A stretch of DNA of 64,000 bases, taken from positions 372,001 to 436,000 of the forward strand of contig NC_019966.1 in NCBI RefSeq assembly GCF_000328565.1. The letters are read 5' to 3'. This DNA is from Mycobacterium sp. JS623. GTDB lineage: Bacteria; Actinomycetota; Actinomycetes; Mycobacteriales; Mycobacteriaceae. Positions 1 to 13,015 of this stretch are shown here, in pieces (position 1 is the first letter of the stretch; every line of letters starts with the position of its first letter). Made by a program: the position numbers and the translations under genes. The notes under the pieces were generated by a model. That model did not search any database, was not told the DNA's origin, and was given only the letters and a program-made list of their open reading frames with translations.

Positions 1-3000
1 GCCCGACAGGACCGCGACGCCGCCCGCGCGACGTGGCAGCAGGTGTTCGACGGGTTCGAAACCCCGACCCTGGTGGGTCCGCCAGTCCAGGCAGGGCCAC
101 GAAGCGTCGCGTCCCATCGCCTACCAGAACACACCACGCGAGCTTTGACCGAGTTGGCGCGCTCCGAGCGGACCACTGTCAACACGGTGCTCCAAGCCGC
201 ATGGGCGCAACTGCTGACGAGGCTCACGGGCCAGCACGACGTGGCATTCGGCACAGCTGTTTCGGGGCGGCCCGCGGATCTGCCCGGCGCGGAATCGATG
301 GTCGGCCTGCTGATCAACACGGTGCCGGTCCGTGCGAACGTCACCGCGACCACCACCGTCGCCGACCTGCTGAAGCAGCTGCAAGGTTTCCACAACGACA
401 CCGTCGAACATGAGCACGTGGCACTTGGCGAGATTCATCGCGCCACCGGCCACGATCGACTGTTCGACACCCTTTTCGTCTACGAGAACTATCCGATCGA
501 TGCCGACGCGCCACTGGGCGTGCAGGAGTTGGCCATCACCGACTTCACGAGTCGCGAGTACAACCACTACCCGCTTTCGGTGGTGGCGATGCCGGGTCCC
601 GAACTCGGCCTTCGCGTCGAATTCGACACCGAGATATTCGACGCGGCCGGCATCGAAACTCTCGTCAATCGGTTGCAGCAGGTGCTGGCGGCCATGACCG
701 CTGATGCCTCCCAACGGTTGTCGGCCATCGACCTACTCGATCGCGGTGAGCATGACCGACTTGACGCTTGGGGCAACCGCGCGGTGTTGACCCAGCCGGC
801 TCCGGCGCTGCAGTCGATCCCGGCGTTGTTCGCCGCCCAGGTGGCCCGCGCCCCGGAGGCGGTGGCGATCAGCTGCGGCGGCCGGTCCTTGACCTATCGC
901 GAACTGGATCAGGCCGCAAACCGGCTGGCGCATTTTCTGGCTCGCCAGGGTGCGGGTCCTGGTGAGCGGGTGGCGCTGTTGGTGCCCCGCAGTGCCGAGG
1001 CGGTGATGGCAGTTCTGGCGGTGCTCAAGACGGGAGCCGCATATCTGCCGATGGACTCCGCGCATCCCGATAGTCGGATCGAGTTCATGCTCGCCGACGC
1101 GGCGCCGATTGCTGCTGTCACAACGGCTGACCTGCGCCCGCGGCTCGCGGCGTCCGGCGTGTCCGTCATCGATGTCGAAGACCCTGCCATTGAATCCGAG
1201 CCGAGCGCCGCGTTGCCGGTCCCCGCGCCGGACGACATCGCATACATCATCTACACCTCGGGCACCACCGGCGTTCCGAAAGGGGTTGCGGTCACTCATC
1301 GCAACGTCGCCCGACTGCTCGAGTCCCTCGATGCCGAACTAGCGCTGGGGCAGGTATGGACTCAGTGCCATTCCTTGGCGTTCGACTATTCGGTGTGGGA
1401 GATGTGGGGTGCGCTGCTGTACGGCGGCCGACTACTGGTCGTGCCCGACTCGGTCGTCCGCTCGCCCGAGGACCTGCACGCCTTGCTCGTTACGCAACAG
1501 GTCAGCGTCCTGAGTCAGACCCCGTCGGCGTTCTATGCGCTGCAGACGGCCGACGCGCTACACCCCGAGCTGGGGCAGCAGCTGAAACTTCAAACCGTCG
1601 TGTTCGGCGGTGAAGCCCTTGAGCCGCAACGTCTTTCGAACTGGCTGCACTGTCACCCAGGATTGCCGCGCATGATCAACATGTACGGCATCACCGAGAC
1701 AACGGTGCACGCCTCATTCAGGGAGATCGGTGAAGCCGACGCCGACAGCAACGCCAGCCCCATCGGAGTGCCACTCGAGCATCTTGCCTTCTTCGTGCTG
1801 GATGGATGGTTGCGGCAGGCGCCGGTCGGTGTGGTCGGCGAGCTCTATGTGGCCGGTGCCGGTCTCGCGACGGGATATGTCGGTCGCTCGGGTCTGACCT
1901 CGACGCGGTTTGTGGCGTGCCCCTTCGGCGGGCCCGGCGCGCGGATGTATCGCACGGGTGATCTCGTGCAGTGGGGCACCGACGGTCAGCTGCGGTATGT
2001 GGGACGCGCCGATGAGCAGGTGAAGATCCGCGGCTACCGCATCGAATTGGGGGAGGTGCACGCGGCGCTGGCCGCGATCGACGGTGTGGATCAGGCGGCC
2101 GTGATCGCGCGCGAGAACGGTCCCGGTGACAAGCGGCTGGTGGGTTACGTCACCGGCTCGGTCGACCCGGCCGCGGTGCGCGCGACGCTGGCCGACCGGT
2201 TGCCGACTTACATGGTGCCCGCCGCCGTGGTGGTCATGGACGCGCTGCCGCTGACGGTCAACGGCAAACTCGACACCCGTGCCCTGCCGGCACCCGAGTA
2301 CCAGAACGCCGATCACTACCGCGCGCCGGCAGACGCGGTCGAGCAGATCCTGGCCGGCATCTACGCCCAAGTCCTCGGTGTCGAACGGGTCGGGGTGGAC
2401 GATTCGTTCTTCGACCTCGGCGGCGACAGCATCTCTTCGATGCAGGTGGTGGCCAGGGCGCGGGCGGCTGGTCTGCGGTGTCGACCGCGCGACGTCTTCG
2501 TCGAGCAGACCGTGGCCCGGTTGGCTCAGGTGGCGGCGTTCACCGATGGCGTGGCCGATGTGGGCGATGACGGCATCGGGCCTGTGCTGCCCACCCCGAT
2601 CATGCGGTGGCTGTACGGCATTGACGGCCCGGTTGATCAGTTCAATCAAACGGTCGTGCTTGCCGCTCCGGCGGGCGTCACCGAGGACGACGTGGTCGTC
2701 GTGCTGCAGGCGCTGCTGGATCGGCACGCCACGCTGCGGCTGCGCGCCCAGGACGACAGCGACTTGTCGCTGACCGTGCCCGAGGCGGGGACGGTCGATG
2801 CGCGCGGCTGCCTGCACGTGGTCGACGAATTCTCCGACGAGGCGCTGCTGGCGGCGCGGTCGCGGTTGAACCCGACCGCCGGGGCGATGCTCAGTGCGCT
2901 GTGGGCGCCCGGCACAGGCCAGCTGGCGTTGATGATCCACCACCTCGCCGTCGACGCGGTGTCGTGGCGAATTCTGTTGGAAGACTTGAACATTGCCTGG

Positions 3001-5220
3001 GCGCAACATCACGGAGAGCAGCCGGTGGAGTTGCCGGCGGGGGGAACGTCGTTTGCTCGGTGGGCATCGCTGCTTAATGAGCACGCGCACACCCAGCCGG
3101 TGGTGAAGCTGGCCGACGCCTGGCGCAAAGTGTCGGAGATCCCGGCCGCGCTGCCCGCCGTGCAACCCGCGCTCGATACCTATGCCAGCGCAGGGCAGTT
3201 GACGGTGTCGCTCGGCGCCGACACCACGCGGGTGTTACTGGGTCAGGTGCCGACGGCGTTTCACGCTGGGGTGCAAGACATTCTGCTGATCGCGTTCGGG
3301 TTGGCGTGGACGGAATTCCTTGGCGCGGGTGCGGCGCCGATCGGCATCGACGTCGAGGGTCACGGCCGCAATGAGGAACTCGCGGCAGATGTAGATCTCT
3401 CGCGCACGGTCGGATGGTTTACCACCAAGTACCCGGTCGCGCTCACCCTGCGCGAACTGCCGTGGTCACAGGTGACCGTGGGCGACAGCGCACTGGGCCC
3501 GGTGATCAAGGACGCCAAGGAGCAACTTCGCGTCATGCCGGACGGTCTGACCTACGGTCTGCTGCGCTATGTGAATCCCGACGTTGAGTTGTCCGGCTCC
3601 GATCCAGCAATCGCGTTCAACTATCTCGGGCGTCTCGGCGCGGGCGCGGCCGACCTTTCCGAGGACTTGTGGCGGATCGACGGAGATGCTCTGTCGGTCA
3701 CCGCCGCGGCTACCGCGGTACCAACGCCGCTGGGACACAGCGTTGAACTCAACGCCGGCGTCATGGACACCGACACGGGTCCGCAGCTGCATGCGACATG
3801 GACGTGGGCGCGCTCGGCGCTGGATGACGACCAAGCCGGCCGGCTGAGCCGACTGTGGTTCGACGCCATCGCCGGCATCTGCGCTCATGTCCAGGGCGGC
3901 GGCGGCGGGTTGACTCCCTCTGACGTCGCTCCGGCCATGCTGAGCCAGCGTCAGCTCGACGAGCTGACAGCGCAATATCAGCTGGTCGACGTGCTGCCGC
4001 TGACCCCCCTACAGCAGGGCCTGCTGTTTCATACCGGGACTGCGCAGGGCAGCGAAGACCTGTATGCGGTACAGCTGGACGTCGCCTTGGCAGGTCCGCT
4101 CGACCCCGATCGTCTGCGCACTGCGGTGCACACCGTGATCAACCGGCACCCCAACGTGGTGGCCCGCTTCGTCGAACGGTTCGGCCAACCGGTGCAGGTG
4201 ATCCCGTCGGATCCCGAAATCGCTTGGCAATACCTCGAACTCGATGCCGAGGAGCAGATCGAACAGCTATGCGCTTCCGAACGCACCTTGGTGTGCGAGC
4301 TCGCAGACCAACCGACGTTGCGGGCCGCGCTGATCCGCACCGCAGAAGACCGGCACCGGTTCGTGCTCACCAATCACCACATCGTGCTCGACGGCTGGTC
4401 GAAGTCGATTCTGCTGCAGGAGATATTCGCCAGCTACTTCGGCGAGCGGCTGGCCGCGCCGGTGCCCTACCGACGGTTCGTCGCGTGGCTGGCGGAACAG
4501 GACAACGGTGCAGCCCAAGCCGTGTGGCGCAACGTGTTCGACGGTTTCGCCACCCCAACGCTCGTCGGCCCCCCGGGCCGGCCGACGCTCGGGCGACGCG
4601 GCGTCGAATCATTCCAGCTGTCAGCCGAAACCACGCGAGCCGTCGGCGAGCTCGCACGGTCCTGTCACACCACGGTCAGTACGGTGCTGCAGGGCGCGTG
4701 GGCGCAGCTGCTGATGTGGCTGACTGGTCAGCCCGACGTGGCGTTCGGCACCGCGGTTGCTGGGCGACCCGCCGATCTGGTCGGCGGGGAATCGATGGTG
4801 GGCCTGCTGATCAACACGGTGCCGGTGCGGGCGACCATCACGCCGAGCACCACCGTTGCGAGCCTGCTCGAACAGCTGCAAAGCGCGTATCACGACACGT
4901 TGGAGCACCAACACCTGGCGCTCACCGAGATCCACCGCGCCACCGGCCACGACCAACTGTTCGACACCGTCTTCGTCTACGAGAATTACCCGATCGACAC
5001 GGCGGGGTTGTTGGGTGTCCACGAGTTGGCAGTCACCGGCTTCGCCAATCGCGAGTACAACCACTACCCGCTTTCGGTTCAAGCTGTGCCCGGCCATGAG
5101 TTGGGCCTGCGCGTCGAATTCGACACTGACGTCTTCGATTCGGCGCGAATCGGAAGGCTGGTCGACCGAATGCGGCGGCTGTTGGTGGCCATGACCGCAG
5201 ATTCGAGGGAGCAGCCATGA
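1..5220 (+). CDS. mps1: Non-ribosomal peptide synthetase, GPL type, 3' part (Mps1-like)
   Basis: The gene is open at the window edge; 1739 codons are visible. Domain order is the C-terminal lobe of a condensation (C) domain (codons 1-250), an adenylation (A) domain (A3 core [10 protein letters not shown] near nt 1258; A8 core near nt 2002), a carrier domain (LGGDS near nt 2416), an epimerization domain ([10 protein letters not shown] near nt 2938) and a second C domain (HHIVLDGWS near nt 4375). The protein ends straight after that C domain. The ten pocket residues I read from the A domain are D-Y-W-S-V-G-M-V-H-K, close to the known threonine code DFWNIGMVHK, so activation of Thr and epimerization to D-allo-Thr is inferred. 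This fits position 2 of the GPL peptide Phe-aThr-Ala-alaninol. The stop codon overlaps the next NRPS start by 4 nt (ATGA). Confidence 0.88.
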   Translation, partial: ARQDRDAARATWQQVFDGFETPTLVGPPVQAGPRSVASHRLPEHTTRALTELARSERTTVNTVLQAAWAQLLTRLTGQHDVAFGTAVSGRPADLPGAESMVGLLINTVPVRANVTATTTVADLLKQLQGFHNDTVEHEHVALGEIHRATGHDRLFDTLFVYENYPIDADAPLGVQELAITDFTSREYNHYPLSVVAMPGPELGLRVEFDTEIFDAAGIETLVNRLQQVLAAMTADASQRLSAIDLLDRGEHDRLDAWGNRAVLTQPAPALQSIPALFAAQVARAPEAVAISCGGRSLTYRELDQAANRLAHFLARQGAGPGERVALLVPRSAEAVMAVLAVLKTGAAYLPMDSAHPDSRIEFMLADAAPIAAVTTADLRPRLAASGVSVIDVEDPAIESEPSAALPVPAPDDIAYIIYTSGTTGVPKGVAVTHRNVARLLESLDAELALGQVWTQCHSLAFDYSVWEMWGALLYGGRLLVVPDSVVRSPEDLHALLVTQQVSVLSQTPSAFYALQTADALHPELGQQLKLQTVVFGGEALEPQRLSNWLHCHPGLPRMINMYGITETTVHASFREIGEADADSNASPIGVPLEHLAFFVLDGWLRQAPVGVVGELYVAGAGLATGYVGRSGLTSTRFVACPFGGPGARMYRTGDLVQWGTDGQLRYVGRADEQVKIRGYRIELGEVHAALAAIDGVDQAAVIARENGPGDKRLVGYVTGSVDPAAVRATLADRLPTYMVPAAVVVMDALPLTVNGKLDTRALPAPEYQNADHYRAPADAVEQILAGIYAQVLGVERVGVDDSFFDLGGDSISSMQVVARARAAGLRCRPRDVFVEQTVARLAQVAAFTDGVADVGDDGIGPVLPTPIMRWLYGIDGPVDQFNQTVVLAAPAGVTEDDVVVVLQALLDRHATLRLRAQDDSDLSLTVPEAGTVDARGCLHVVDEFSDEALLAARSRLNPTAGAMLSALWAPGTGQLALMIHHLAVDAVSWRILLEDLNIAWAQHHGEQPVELPAGGTSFARWASLLNEHAHTQPVVKLADAWRKVSEIPAALPAVQPALDTYASAGQLTVSLGADTTRVLLGQVPTAFHAGVQDILLIAFGLAWTEFLGAGAAPIGIDVEGHGRNEELAADVDLSRTVGWFTTKYPVALTLRELPWSQVTVGDSALGPVIKDAKEQLRVMPDGLTYGLLRYVNPDVELSGSDPAIAFNYLGRLGAGAADLSEDLWRIDGDALSVTAAATAVPTPLGHSVELNAGVMDTDTGPQLHATWTWARSALDDDQAGRLSRLWFDAIAGICAHVQGGGGGLTPSDVAPAMLSQRQLDELTAQYQLVDVLPLTPLQQGLLFHTGTAQGSEDLYAVQLDVALAGPLDPDRLRTAVHTVINRHPNVVARFVERFGQPVQVIPSDPEIAWQYLELDAEEQIEQLCASERTLVCELADQPTLRAALIRTAEDRHRFVLTNHHIVLDGWSKSILLQEIFASYFGERLAAPVPYRRFVAWLAEQDNGAAQAVWRNVFDGFATPTLVGPPGRPTLGRRGVESFQLSAETTRAVGELARSCHTTVSTVLQGAWAQLLMWLTGQPDVAFGTAVAGRPADLVGGESMVGLLINTVPVRATITPSTTVASLLEQLQSAYHDTLEHQHLALTEIHRATGHDQLFDTVFVYENYPIDTAGLLGVHELAVTGFANREYNHYPLSVQAVPGHELGLRVEFDTDVFDSARIGRLVDRMRRLLVAMTADSREQP

Positions 5221-8200
5221 GCGTCGATTCCAACCGGACATTGCTGTCGTTCGACCTGCTCGATGACAGCGAACACGAGCGGCTCGATGAGTGGGGCAAC
5301 CGGGCGGCGCTGACCCGGCCCGCGCCCAGCCCGAGGTCGATTCCGGAGTTGTTCGCCGCGCAGGTGGACCGCGCGCCTGACACCGTGGCGCTGGTGTGTG
5401 GCGAACGATCGTGGACCTATCGCGAGCTGGATGAGGCCTCCAACCGGTTGGCAAACCTGTTGGCCCGCAACGGCGCCGGGGCCGGTGAAGCCGTTGCGCT
5501 GCTCATTCAACGTTCCGCTGAGGCAATCGTGGCGATCCTGGCGGTGCTCAAAACCGGCGCCGCGTACTTACCCATCGACCCTGCGCATCCCGACGCCCGC
5601 ATCGGCTTCATGCTTTCCGACGCCGAGCCGGTGGCGGCACTGACCACCGCAGATCTGCGTGCGCGGCTGGATGCGTCCGGCGTGCCGGTGATCGACGTCG
5701 ACGATCCTGCTGTCGACAACCGACCCAGCACCGCATTGCCCTCACCGGCACCCGACGACCTCGCCTACATGACCTACACGTCGGGCACCACCGGCGTCCC
5801 CAAAGCGGTGGCGGTCACTCACCACAATGTGACGCAACTAGTGGCCGCGCTGCACGCCGATCTGCCCGCAGGGCCGGGACAGGTGTGGTCGCAATGGCAT
5901 TCGCTGGTCTTCGATGTCTCGGTGTGGGAGATCTGGGGCGCACTGCTGCACGGCGGCCGACTGGTCGTGGTGCCCGAGACGGTGGCGAGCTCACCGGTGG
6001 ACCTGCACAACCTGTTGGTCACCGAGAAGGTGAGCGTCTTGTGCCAGACCCCTTCGGCGGCGGGGATGCTGTCGCCGGAGCGGCTGGATTCGACGACGTT
6101 GGTGGTGGCGGGGGAGGCATGCCCGCCCGAACTGGTGGATCGGTGGGCACCAGGGCGGGTGATGATCAACGCCTACGGCCCGACCGAGGCCACGATCTAT
6201 GCGGCGATGAGCGCGCCGTTGACACCGGGTTCGCCAGTGGCCCCGATCGGTTCGCCTGTGCCGGGTGCGGCGTTGTTCGTTCTGGACAACTGGTTGCGGC
6301 CCGCGCCGGAAGGGGTGGTCGGGGAACTGTATGTCGCCGGGGCCGGCATCGCGGCCGGCTATGCGCGTCGGTCCGGGTTGACCGCGTCGCGCTTTCTGGC
6401 GTGCCCCTTCGGAGCGCCTGGGACGCGGATGTACCGGACCGGTGACTTGGTGCAGTGGGGTGACGACGGGCAGCTGCAGTATCTGGGCCGCGCCGACGAG
6501 CAGGTGAAGATCCGCGGCTATCGCATCGAGCTCGGCGAAGTGCAGGCGGCCCTGGCCCGTTTGGCCGGGGTGGATCAGGCGGTCGTGATCGCCCGCGAGG
6601 ACCGCCCCGGCGACAAGCGGCTGGTCGGTTACATCACCGGGACCGCCGACCCGGCGCAGTTGCGCACCGCACTGGCCGAGCGACTCCCCGCCTATATGGT
6701 GCCGGCGGCGGTGCAGGTGATCGAGGCGATTCCGTTGACGGTCAACGGAAAACTCGACAAACGTGCCTTGCCCGCGCCGGACTACGGCGGCACCGGTGCC
6801 GACTACCGGGCCCCCGCTACCGCGGTCGAGCAGATCCTCGCCGACATCTACGCCGAGGTCCTCGGTGTCGAGCGGGTCGGGGTAGACGAGTCGTTCTTCG
6901 ACCTTGGCGGGGACAGCATCCTGTCGATGCAAGTGGTGGGGCGCGCCCGCGCGGCGGGGCTGGTGTGCCGGCCACGCGACATCTTCGTAGAGCAGACCGT
7001 GGCCCGACTGGCGTCGGTGGTGGACGTGGCCGGCGGTGAGGCCGGTGTCGTCGATGAGGGCATCGGCGAGGTGGTGCCAACCCCGATCATGCGTTGGCTG
7101 CACAGCGTCGACGGGCCGGTCGATGAGTTCAGTCAGACGGTGGTGCTGCAGGCCCCCGCGACAGTGACCGAACGCGACGTCGTGGCCGTCTTGCAGGCCC
7201 TGCTCGATCGACATGCCACGCTGCGCCTGCGTGCAGAGGATGGCGGGGCAGGCGGCTGGTCGCTGACGGTGCCCGAGGTCGGATCGGTGGACGCGGCCGC
7301 GTGTGTGCAGACGACCGACGCGTTGTCGGATGAGGCGCTGGCCGCGGCGCGGTCGCGGTTGAATCTGGCGGCCGGGGGCATGCTCAGCGCGTTATGGGTG
7401 CCTGACACCGGCCAGTTGGCGTTGACGATTCACCATCTGGCGGTCGATGGGGTGTCGTGGCGAATCCTGTTGGAAGACTTGAACATTGCGTGGGCCCAGC
7501 GTCATTCGGGTCAGCAGGTGGCCGTGCCGACGGGCGGCACCTCGTTTGCCCACTGGTCTGAGCTGCTGGACGAGTATGCGCGAAACCCGGCGGTGGTGGA
7601 CGCAGCCGAGGCCTGGCGCGAGGTGACGGCGATACCGACGGCGCTGCCGCCAATAGCGCCGACCGACACCTACGCCAACGCCGGGCAGTTGTCCGTGTCA
7701 CTGGACGCCGAGACCACCCGTCGGATTCTCGGGGAGGTGCCCGCGGCGTTTCACGCTGGGGTGCAAGACATTCTGCTGATCGCGTTCGGGTTGGCGTTGT
7801 CGGAGTTCTTGGGCGCCGACGGGGCGCCGGTCGGCGTCGACGTGGAGGGCCACGGCCGCCACGAGGAGCTCGCCGCCAATGTCGACCTGACCCGCACCGT
7901 GGGATGGTTCACGACGAAGTACCCGACGTCTCTTGCCGTCGGTCAGTTGTCGTGGGCGCAGGTGGTGGCCGGGGACGCGGCGCTGGGAGCGGTGATCAAG
8001 GCCGCCAAGGAGCAGCTGCGCGCACTGCCCCATCCCGTGACCTACGGCCTGCTGCGCTACATGAACCCGGACGTCGAGCTGACCGGATCGGACCCGACGA
8101 TCGGATTCAACTATTTGGGGCGCCTTGGCGCGGGCGCGGCCGACCTGTCCGATGAGCTGTGGCGGATCAGTCAGGAGAGTTTGTCGGCGACGAGCGCGGG

Positions 8201-11200
8201 CGCGAGTGTGCTCATGCCGTTGATGCACACCCTCGAGCTCAACGCAGGCACGATGGACACCGACGCCGGTCCGCGACTGCAGGCCGGCTGGATATGGGCG
8301 CCATCGGCACTCGATGAAGATCACGTCCGTCGGCTGAGCCGGCTGTGGTTCGACGCCCTGGCCGGCATCTGTGCGCACGTGAAAAGCGGCGGTGGCGGGC
8401 TGACCCCGTCAGATGTCGCCCCGGCCCGGCTGAGCCAGCGGCAGCTCGATGAGCTGACGCAGCGCTATGACCTCACTGACGTCCTTCCGCTGACCCCCGT
8501 GCAGCAAGGCCTGCTGTTCCACTCCACGTTTGCGCGGGGCACCGGAGACGATATGTATGCGGTGCAGCTGGATATCACCGTGACCGGTGTCGTTGACCAG
8601 CACCGGCTGCGTGACGCGGTGCGCACGGTCGTCGCGCGACATCCCAACCTGGCGGCCCGATTCTGCGAACAGTACGGCGAGCCGGTGCAGATCATCACCG
8701 CCGACCCGGCGATCGCCTGGCGGTATCTGGATCTTCGCGGGGACGACCTGAACCCGGATGTGGAGATCCAGCAGCTGTGCGACGCGGAACGCGCCGCCGT
8801 CTGCGACCTCGTCGAGCGGCCGACCTTCCGGGCCGCGTTGATCCGCAGCGCTGGCAACCAGCACAGGTTCGTGCTGACCTTCCACCACATCGTGATCGAC
8901 GGCTGGTCACTGCCGATCCTGCTGCAGGAGATCTTCGCCTGCTACTTCGGGCAGCGTCTGCCGGCAGCGCCGTCGTATCGGAGCTTCGTCAACTGGCTTA
9001 CGAGTCAGGATCGCGACGCCGCACGCGCGGCCTGGCGCGAGGTGTTGGACGGTTTTGACACCCCGACGCTGGTCGCTTCGCAGGCCCAGCCCGGGCCGCG
9101 CGGCGTCGAATCGTATCGGTTGTCCGCCGCGACTACGAAGGCCCTCGGCGAGTTGGCCCGCGCACAGCACACCACGGTCAACACGGTGCTGCAGGCCGCG
9201 TGGGCGCAGGTGCTGATGGTGCTGACCGGACAGTGTGATGTCGCGTTCGGCACCGCGGTCTCGGGGCGGCCAGCGGAGTTGGCCGGGGCCGAATCAATCG
9301 TCGGGCTGCTGATCAACACCGTGCCGGTGCGGGCCCGCGCCACCGCGGCCACCACCGTCGCCGACCTGCTCGACCAGTTGCAGCGCCACCACAACGACAC
9401 CATTGAGCATGAACATCTGGCGCTCAACGAGATTCACCACATCGCTGGTCACGATCAGTTGTTCGACACCCTCTTCCTCTACGAGAGCTACCCGATCGAC
9501 ACGAGCGCGTATGTGGGCGTGCAAGAGCTGGCGATCACCGAGTTCAACAACCGCGAATACAACCACTACCCCGTTTCGGTGATGGCTCTACCCGGCCACG
9601 AACTGGGCTTGCGCGTCGAATTCGACACCGAAAAGTTCGACGTGGCGAGCATCGAAGCACTGATCGAGCGGTTCCGTCTGGTGCTGGCGGCCATGACGGC
9701 CGATCCCACCCGGCGGCTGTCGTCGATCGACCTGCTCGATGACGATGAGCACGACCGACTCGACGAGTGGGGCAACCGATCGGTGTTCGCGCAGCCGATG
9801 TCCGCCGGGGCGTCGATTCCTGAGGTGTTCGCAAGGCAGGTGGATCGGGCCCCGGAGGCGGTGGCACTGACGTTCGACGGGCGCTCGATGACCTACGGGG
9901 AACTCGACGATGCCGCCAACCGGTTGGCGAACCTGTTGGCCGTCTACGGCGCCGGGCCGGGTGAGTCGGTGGCGCTGTTCGTTCCTCGTTCGGACGACGC
10001 GATCGTGGCGATCCTGGCGGTGCTCAAGACGGGGGCGGCGTATGTGCCGATCGACCCTGCGGTGCCGGCCAGACGGCTGGAGTTCATGCTCGCCGACGCC
10101 AAACCGATCGCTGCCGTCACGACGGCGGACCTGCGCGCTCGACTGGCCGTGTCCGATGTGCCCGTCATCGAAGTCGATGACCCCGCCGTCGACGTCGCCC
10201 TCGACATCTACCCCGGCGCCAGGTTGCTGACGCCGGATTCCGACGACATCGCGTACACGATTTACACCTCGGGGACCACCGGCGTCCCCAAAGGGGTGGC
10301 CATCACGCACGGCAATGTGACCCAAGCGCTGGAGTCGCCGCCAGCTCATATGCCCACTGGGCCAGGTCTTGTGTGGTCGCACACGGGTTCCCTGGTCTTC
10401 GACATCACGGTGTGGGAGATCTGGGGTGCACTGTTGCACGGTGGCCGACTCGTGATCGCGCCGGATTCGGTCGTTCACTCGCCGGAGGACCTCCGTGATC
10501 TCCTGGTCGCGCAACAGGTCAACCTGTTGTTCCAGACTCCGTCCGCGTTAGGAGTGTTGCCTTCGGAGGGACTGGAACACACCGCGTTGCTTGTCGCAGG
10601 TGAGGCTTGCCCGATCGACGTGATGGATCGGTGGGCATCCGGGCGGGTGATGATCAACGGCTACGGGCCAACAGAAACAACGATCTATGCCACGTTCAGC
10701 AGGCCAATGACAGCGGGATCCGGTGTGGCTCCGATTGGCTCACCGGTGGCGGGCACGGCATTGGTCGTCTTGGACGGGTGGCTGCGGCCGGTGCCGGCGG
10801 GTGTAGTCGGCGAGCTGTATGTTGCCGGCCGAGGCGTCGGTGTTGGCTATGTGCGCCGGACCGGATTGACCGCGTCGCGGTTTGTGGCGTGCCCGTTCGG
10901 GGAGCCCGGGACGCGGATGTATCGCACTGGGGATTTGGTGCGGTGGGGTGGTGATGGTCAGCTCGAGTATCTGGGCCGCGCCGATGAGCAAGTGAAGATC
11001 CGCGGCTTCCGTATCGAGCTCGGTGAGATTCAGGCGGCGCTCGCCGAAGTGGATGGGGTGGATCAGGCGGTTGTGATCGCTCGTGAGGACCGCCCCTGCG
11101 ACAAACGCTTGGTCGGTTACATCATCGGCACGGCCGATCCGGCGGAAGCCCGCGCCGCGTTGGCTGAGCGGTTGCCGGCGTACATGGTGCCGGCCGCGGT

Positions 11201-12899
11201 GGTGGTGTTGGACAAGCTGCCGCTCACGATCAACGGCAAACTCGACAGGCGCGCTCTGCCAGTGCCCGAGTACGACGACGCCGCTCATTACCGTGCGCCA
11301 GCCACAGCGACCGAGGATGTCGTCGCCGGGATCTACGCCCAAGTGCTGGGTATAGAGCGGGTTGGGACCGATGAGTCCTTTTTCGATCTGGGCGGGGATT
11401 CGATTTCGGCGATGCGGGTCGTTGCCGCACTCAATACAGCCCTGGATGCCAATCTCGCGGTGCGAACATTGTTCGACGCCCCGTCCGTGAGCAGTTTGAG
11501 CCGGCGGTTGGACAGCGACGCCGGATCGGACGCAGTGTCGGGCACCGCCCGTGTCAGCTTCGCCTCCGTGCATGGCCACGACTGCACCGAGGTGCATGCC
11601 AGTGACCTGACCTTGGACAAATTCATCGACGCTGGCACCCTGAGGACCGCCCCGACTTTGCCGCGCCCGAACGGGCAGGTACGGACGGTCCTGCTGACAG
11701 GGGCCACCGGGTTCCTCGGACGGTATCTGCTGCTGCAATGGCTCAAGCGGCTGCGCCGTGTCGATGACACCGTGATCTGCTTGGTGCGGGCCAAGTCCGA
11801 CGACGATGCGCGACGCCGGCTCGAGGCGGCGTTCGACACCGACCCTGCTCTGCGTCGGCACTTCAAGGAACTGTCGGCCGAGAGGTTGAAGGTCATCGCC
11901 GGCGACAAGGGCGAACCCAATTTCGGATTAGACGCGCAGACGTGGCAGCAGCTGGCCGAAAGCGTCGACCTGATAGTCGATTCAGCGGCGTTGGTCAACA
12001 GCGTGCTGCCATACAGCGAGCTTTTCGGCCCCAACGTGGTGGGCACTGCCGAGCTGATCCGGTTCGCGTTGACCACGAAGCTCAAGCCCTACTCATTCGT
12101 GTCGACAGCGGACGTCGGCCGCGAGATCGAGTCGTCGACGTTTACCGAGGACGCCGATATCCGGGTCATCAGTGCCACTCGCCCTGCCGACGGAAGCTAT
12201 GCCAACGGCTATGGCAACAGTAAGTGGGCAGGTGAGGTGCTGTTGCGGGAAGCCCATGACCGGTGCGGGCTGCCGGTCTCGGTGTTCCGCCCGGGCATGA
12301 TCATGGTCGGCACCAGCTATGCGGGCCAATTGAACGCGTCCGACACGGTCAGCCGGATGGTGCTAAGCATCATCGCCACCGGATTGGCACCGCAGTCCTT
12401 CTACCGGCTCGACGCTGACGGCAATCGGCAGCGCGCGCACTTCGACGGGCTGTCCGTGGAATTCGTCGCAGAGGCGATCACCAAGCTGGGTTCGCAACTA
12501 GTCGGTTCAGCTTCGCCGAATTTCGAGACATATCACGTGATGAATCCGCACGACGACGGCATAGGAATTGACGAGTACGTGGACTGGCTGATCGAAGCCG
12601 GCTACCCGATCGAGCGCATCAGTGACTTCGAGGAGTGGTTGCAGCGGTTCGAGGCCGGTTTGGATGCCTTGCCGGATCAGCAGCGCCAAGGTTCGGTGCT
12701 GCAGATGTTGAAGGTGGTGCAACAGCACGGTTGGGATCGACAGCCCCCAGAGCCGTCGCGCGGCTCCATGGCTCCGGCCGACAGGTTCCGTGCTGCGGTG
12801 CGAGACGCGAAAATCGGTGCGGATCATGACATTCCCCACGTTTCTGCGCCGATGATCGTCCGATACGTCACCGACCTGCAACTGCTCGGATTGCTCTAG
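5217..12899 (+). CDS. mps2: Non-ribosomal peptide synthetase with terminal reductase (Mps2-like)
   Basis: This 2560-residue protein reads A-T-E-C-A-T-R. It starts directly with an A domain (A3 core near residue 184), so it must use the C domain at the end of the preceding protein. A carrier Ser lies near 564, an epimerization HHLAVDG near 739, a condensation HHIVIDG near 1223, a second A3 core near 1680 and a second carrier Ser near 2060. The C-terminal 400 residues are a thioester reductase (GATGFLG near 2162, then a YxxxK-type site). Pocket residues read D-V-W-C-V-A-A-I-Y-K and D-I-W-F-L-A-G-I-Y-K; I do not assign a substrate from them alone. Reductive release would give an amino-alcohol such as alaninol, as known for GPL. 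GGGAG ahead of the ATG supports this start. Confidence 0.88.
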   Translation: MSVDSNRTLLSFDLLDDSEHERLDEWGNRAALTRPAPSPRSIPELFAAQVDRAPDTVALVCGERSWTYRELDEASNRLANLLARNGAGAGEAVALLIQRSAEAIVAILAVLKTGAAYLPIDPAHPDARIGFMLSDAEPVAALTTADLRARLDASGVPVIDVDDPAVDNRPSTALPSPAPDDLAYMTYTSGTTGVPKAVAVTHHNVTQLVAALHADLPAGPGQVWSQWHSLVFDVSVWEIWGALLHGGRLVVVPETVASSPVDLHNLLVTEKVSVLCQTPSAAGMLSPERLDSTTLVVAGEACPPELVDRWAPGRVMINAYGPTEATIYAAMSAPLTPGSPVAPIGSPVPGAALFVLDNWLRPAPEGVVGELYVAGAGIAAGYARRSGLTASRFLACPFGAPGTRMYRTGDLVQWGDDGQLQYLGRADEQVKIRGYRIELGEVQAALARLAGVDQAVVIAREDRPGDKRLVGYITGTADPAQLRTALAERLPAYMVPAAVQVIEAIPLTVNGKLDKRALPAPDYGGTGADYRAPATAVEQILADIYAEVLGVERVGVDESFFDLGGDSILSMQVVGRARAAGLVCRPRDIFVEQTVARLASVVDVAGGEAGVVDEGIGEVVPTPIMRWLHSVDGPVDEFSQTVVLQAPATVTERDVVAVLQALLDRHATLRLRAEDGGAGGWSLTVPEVGSVDAAACVQTTDALSDEALAAARSRLNLAAGGMLSALWVPDTGQLALTIHHLAVDGVSWRILLEDLNIAWAQRHSGQQVAVPTGGTSFAHWSELLDEYARNPAVVDAAEAWREVTAIPTALPPIAPTDTYANAGQLSVSLDAETTRRILGEVPAAFHAGVQDILLIAFGLALSEFLGADGAPVGVDVEGHGRHEELAANVDLTRTVGWFTTKYPTSLAVGQLSWAQVVAGDAALGAVIKAAKEQLRALPHPVTYGLLRYMNPDVELTGSDPTIGFNYLGRLGAGAADLSDELWRISQESLSATSAGASVLMPLMHTLELNAGTMDTDAGPRLQAGWIWAPSALDEDHVRRLSRLWFDALAGICAHVKSGGGGLTPSDVAPARLSQRQLDELTQRYDLTDVLPLTPVQQGLLFHSTFARGTGDDMYAVQLDITVTGVVDQHRLRDAVRTVVARHPNLAARFCEQYGEPVQIITADPAIAWRYLDLRGDDLNPDVEIQQLCDAERAAVCDLVERPTFRAALIRSAGNQHRFVLTFHHIVIDGWSLPILLQEIFACYFGQRLPAAPSYRSFVNWLTSQDRDAARAAWREVLDGFDTPTLVASQAQPGPRGVESYRLSAATTKALGELARAQHTTVNTVLQAAWAQVLMVLTGQCDVAFGTAVSGRPAELAGAESIVGLLINTVPVRARATAATTVADLLDQLQRHHNDTIEHEHLALNEIHHIAGHDQLFDTLFLYESYPIDTSAYVGVQELAITEFNNREYNHYPVSVMALPGHELGLRVEFDTEKFDVASIEALIERFRLVLAAMTADPTRRLSSIDLLDDDEHDRLDEWGNRSVFAQPMSAGASIPEVFARQVDRAPEAVALTFDGRSMTYGELDDAANRLANLLAVYGAGPGESVALFVPRSDDAIVAILAVLKTGAAYVPIDPAVPARRLEFMLADAKPIAAVTTADLRARLAVSDVPVIEVDDPAVDVALDIYPGARLLTPDSDDIAYTIYTSGTTGVPKGVAITHGNVTQALESPPAHMPTGPGLVWSHTGSLVFDITVWEIWGALLHGGRLVIAPDSVVHSPEDLRDLLVAQQVNLLFQTPSALGVLPSEGLEHTALLVAGEACPIDVMDRWASGRVMINGYGPTETTIYATFSRPMTAGSGVAPIGSPVAGTALVVLDGWLRPVPAGVVGELYVAGRGVGVGYVRRTGLTASRFVACPFGEPGTRMYRTGDLVRWGGDGQLEYLGRADEQVKIRGFRIELGEIQAALAEVDGVDQAVVIAREDRPCDKRLVGYIIGTADPAEARAALAERLPAYMVPAAVVVLDKLPLTINGKLDRRALPVPEYDDAAHYRAPATATEDVVAGIYAQVLGIERVGTDESFFDLGGDSISAMRVVAALNTALDANLAVRTLFDAPSVSSLSRRLDSDAGSDAVSGTARVSFASVHGHDCTEVHASDLTLDKFIDAGTLRTAPTLPRPNGQVRTVLLTGATGFLGRYLLLQWLKRLRRVDDTVICLVRAKSDDDARRRLEAAFDTDPALRRHFKELSAERLKVIAGDKGEPNFGLDAQTWQQLAESVDLIVDSAALVNSVLPYSELFGPNVVGTAELIRFALTTKLKPYSFVSTADVGREIESSTFTEDADIRVISATRPADGSYANGYGNSKWAGEVLLREAHDRCGLPVSVFRPGMIMVGTSYAGQLNASDTVSRMVLSIIATGLAPQSFYRLDADGNRQRAHFDGLSVEFVAEAITKLGSQLVGSASPNFETYHVMNPHDDGIGIDEYVDWLIEAGYPIERISDFEEWLQRFEAGLDALPDQQRQGSVLQMLKVVQQHGWDRQPPEPSRGSMAPADRFRAAVRDAKIGADHDIPHVSAPMIVRYVTDLQLLGLL

Positions 12900-13015
12900 G
12901 GCAGGTTTGGGAGAATTGCCAATTCATCGTGCAGCGGACAATCTGGCACCCCGATGGCTTGAGCAATTGTTGCGTACAGCTCATCTGACACTGCGGACAA
13001 GGTAGGGCCACGGGC

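Noticed and set aside
1714..3165. Long frame antisense to the first NRPS gene, and similar ones at 5991-7214 and 10740-11861
   Set aside because: All lie inside the NRPS genes, repeat with the modules and show no domain.
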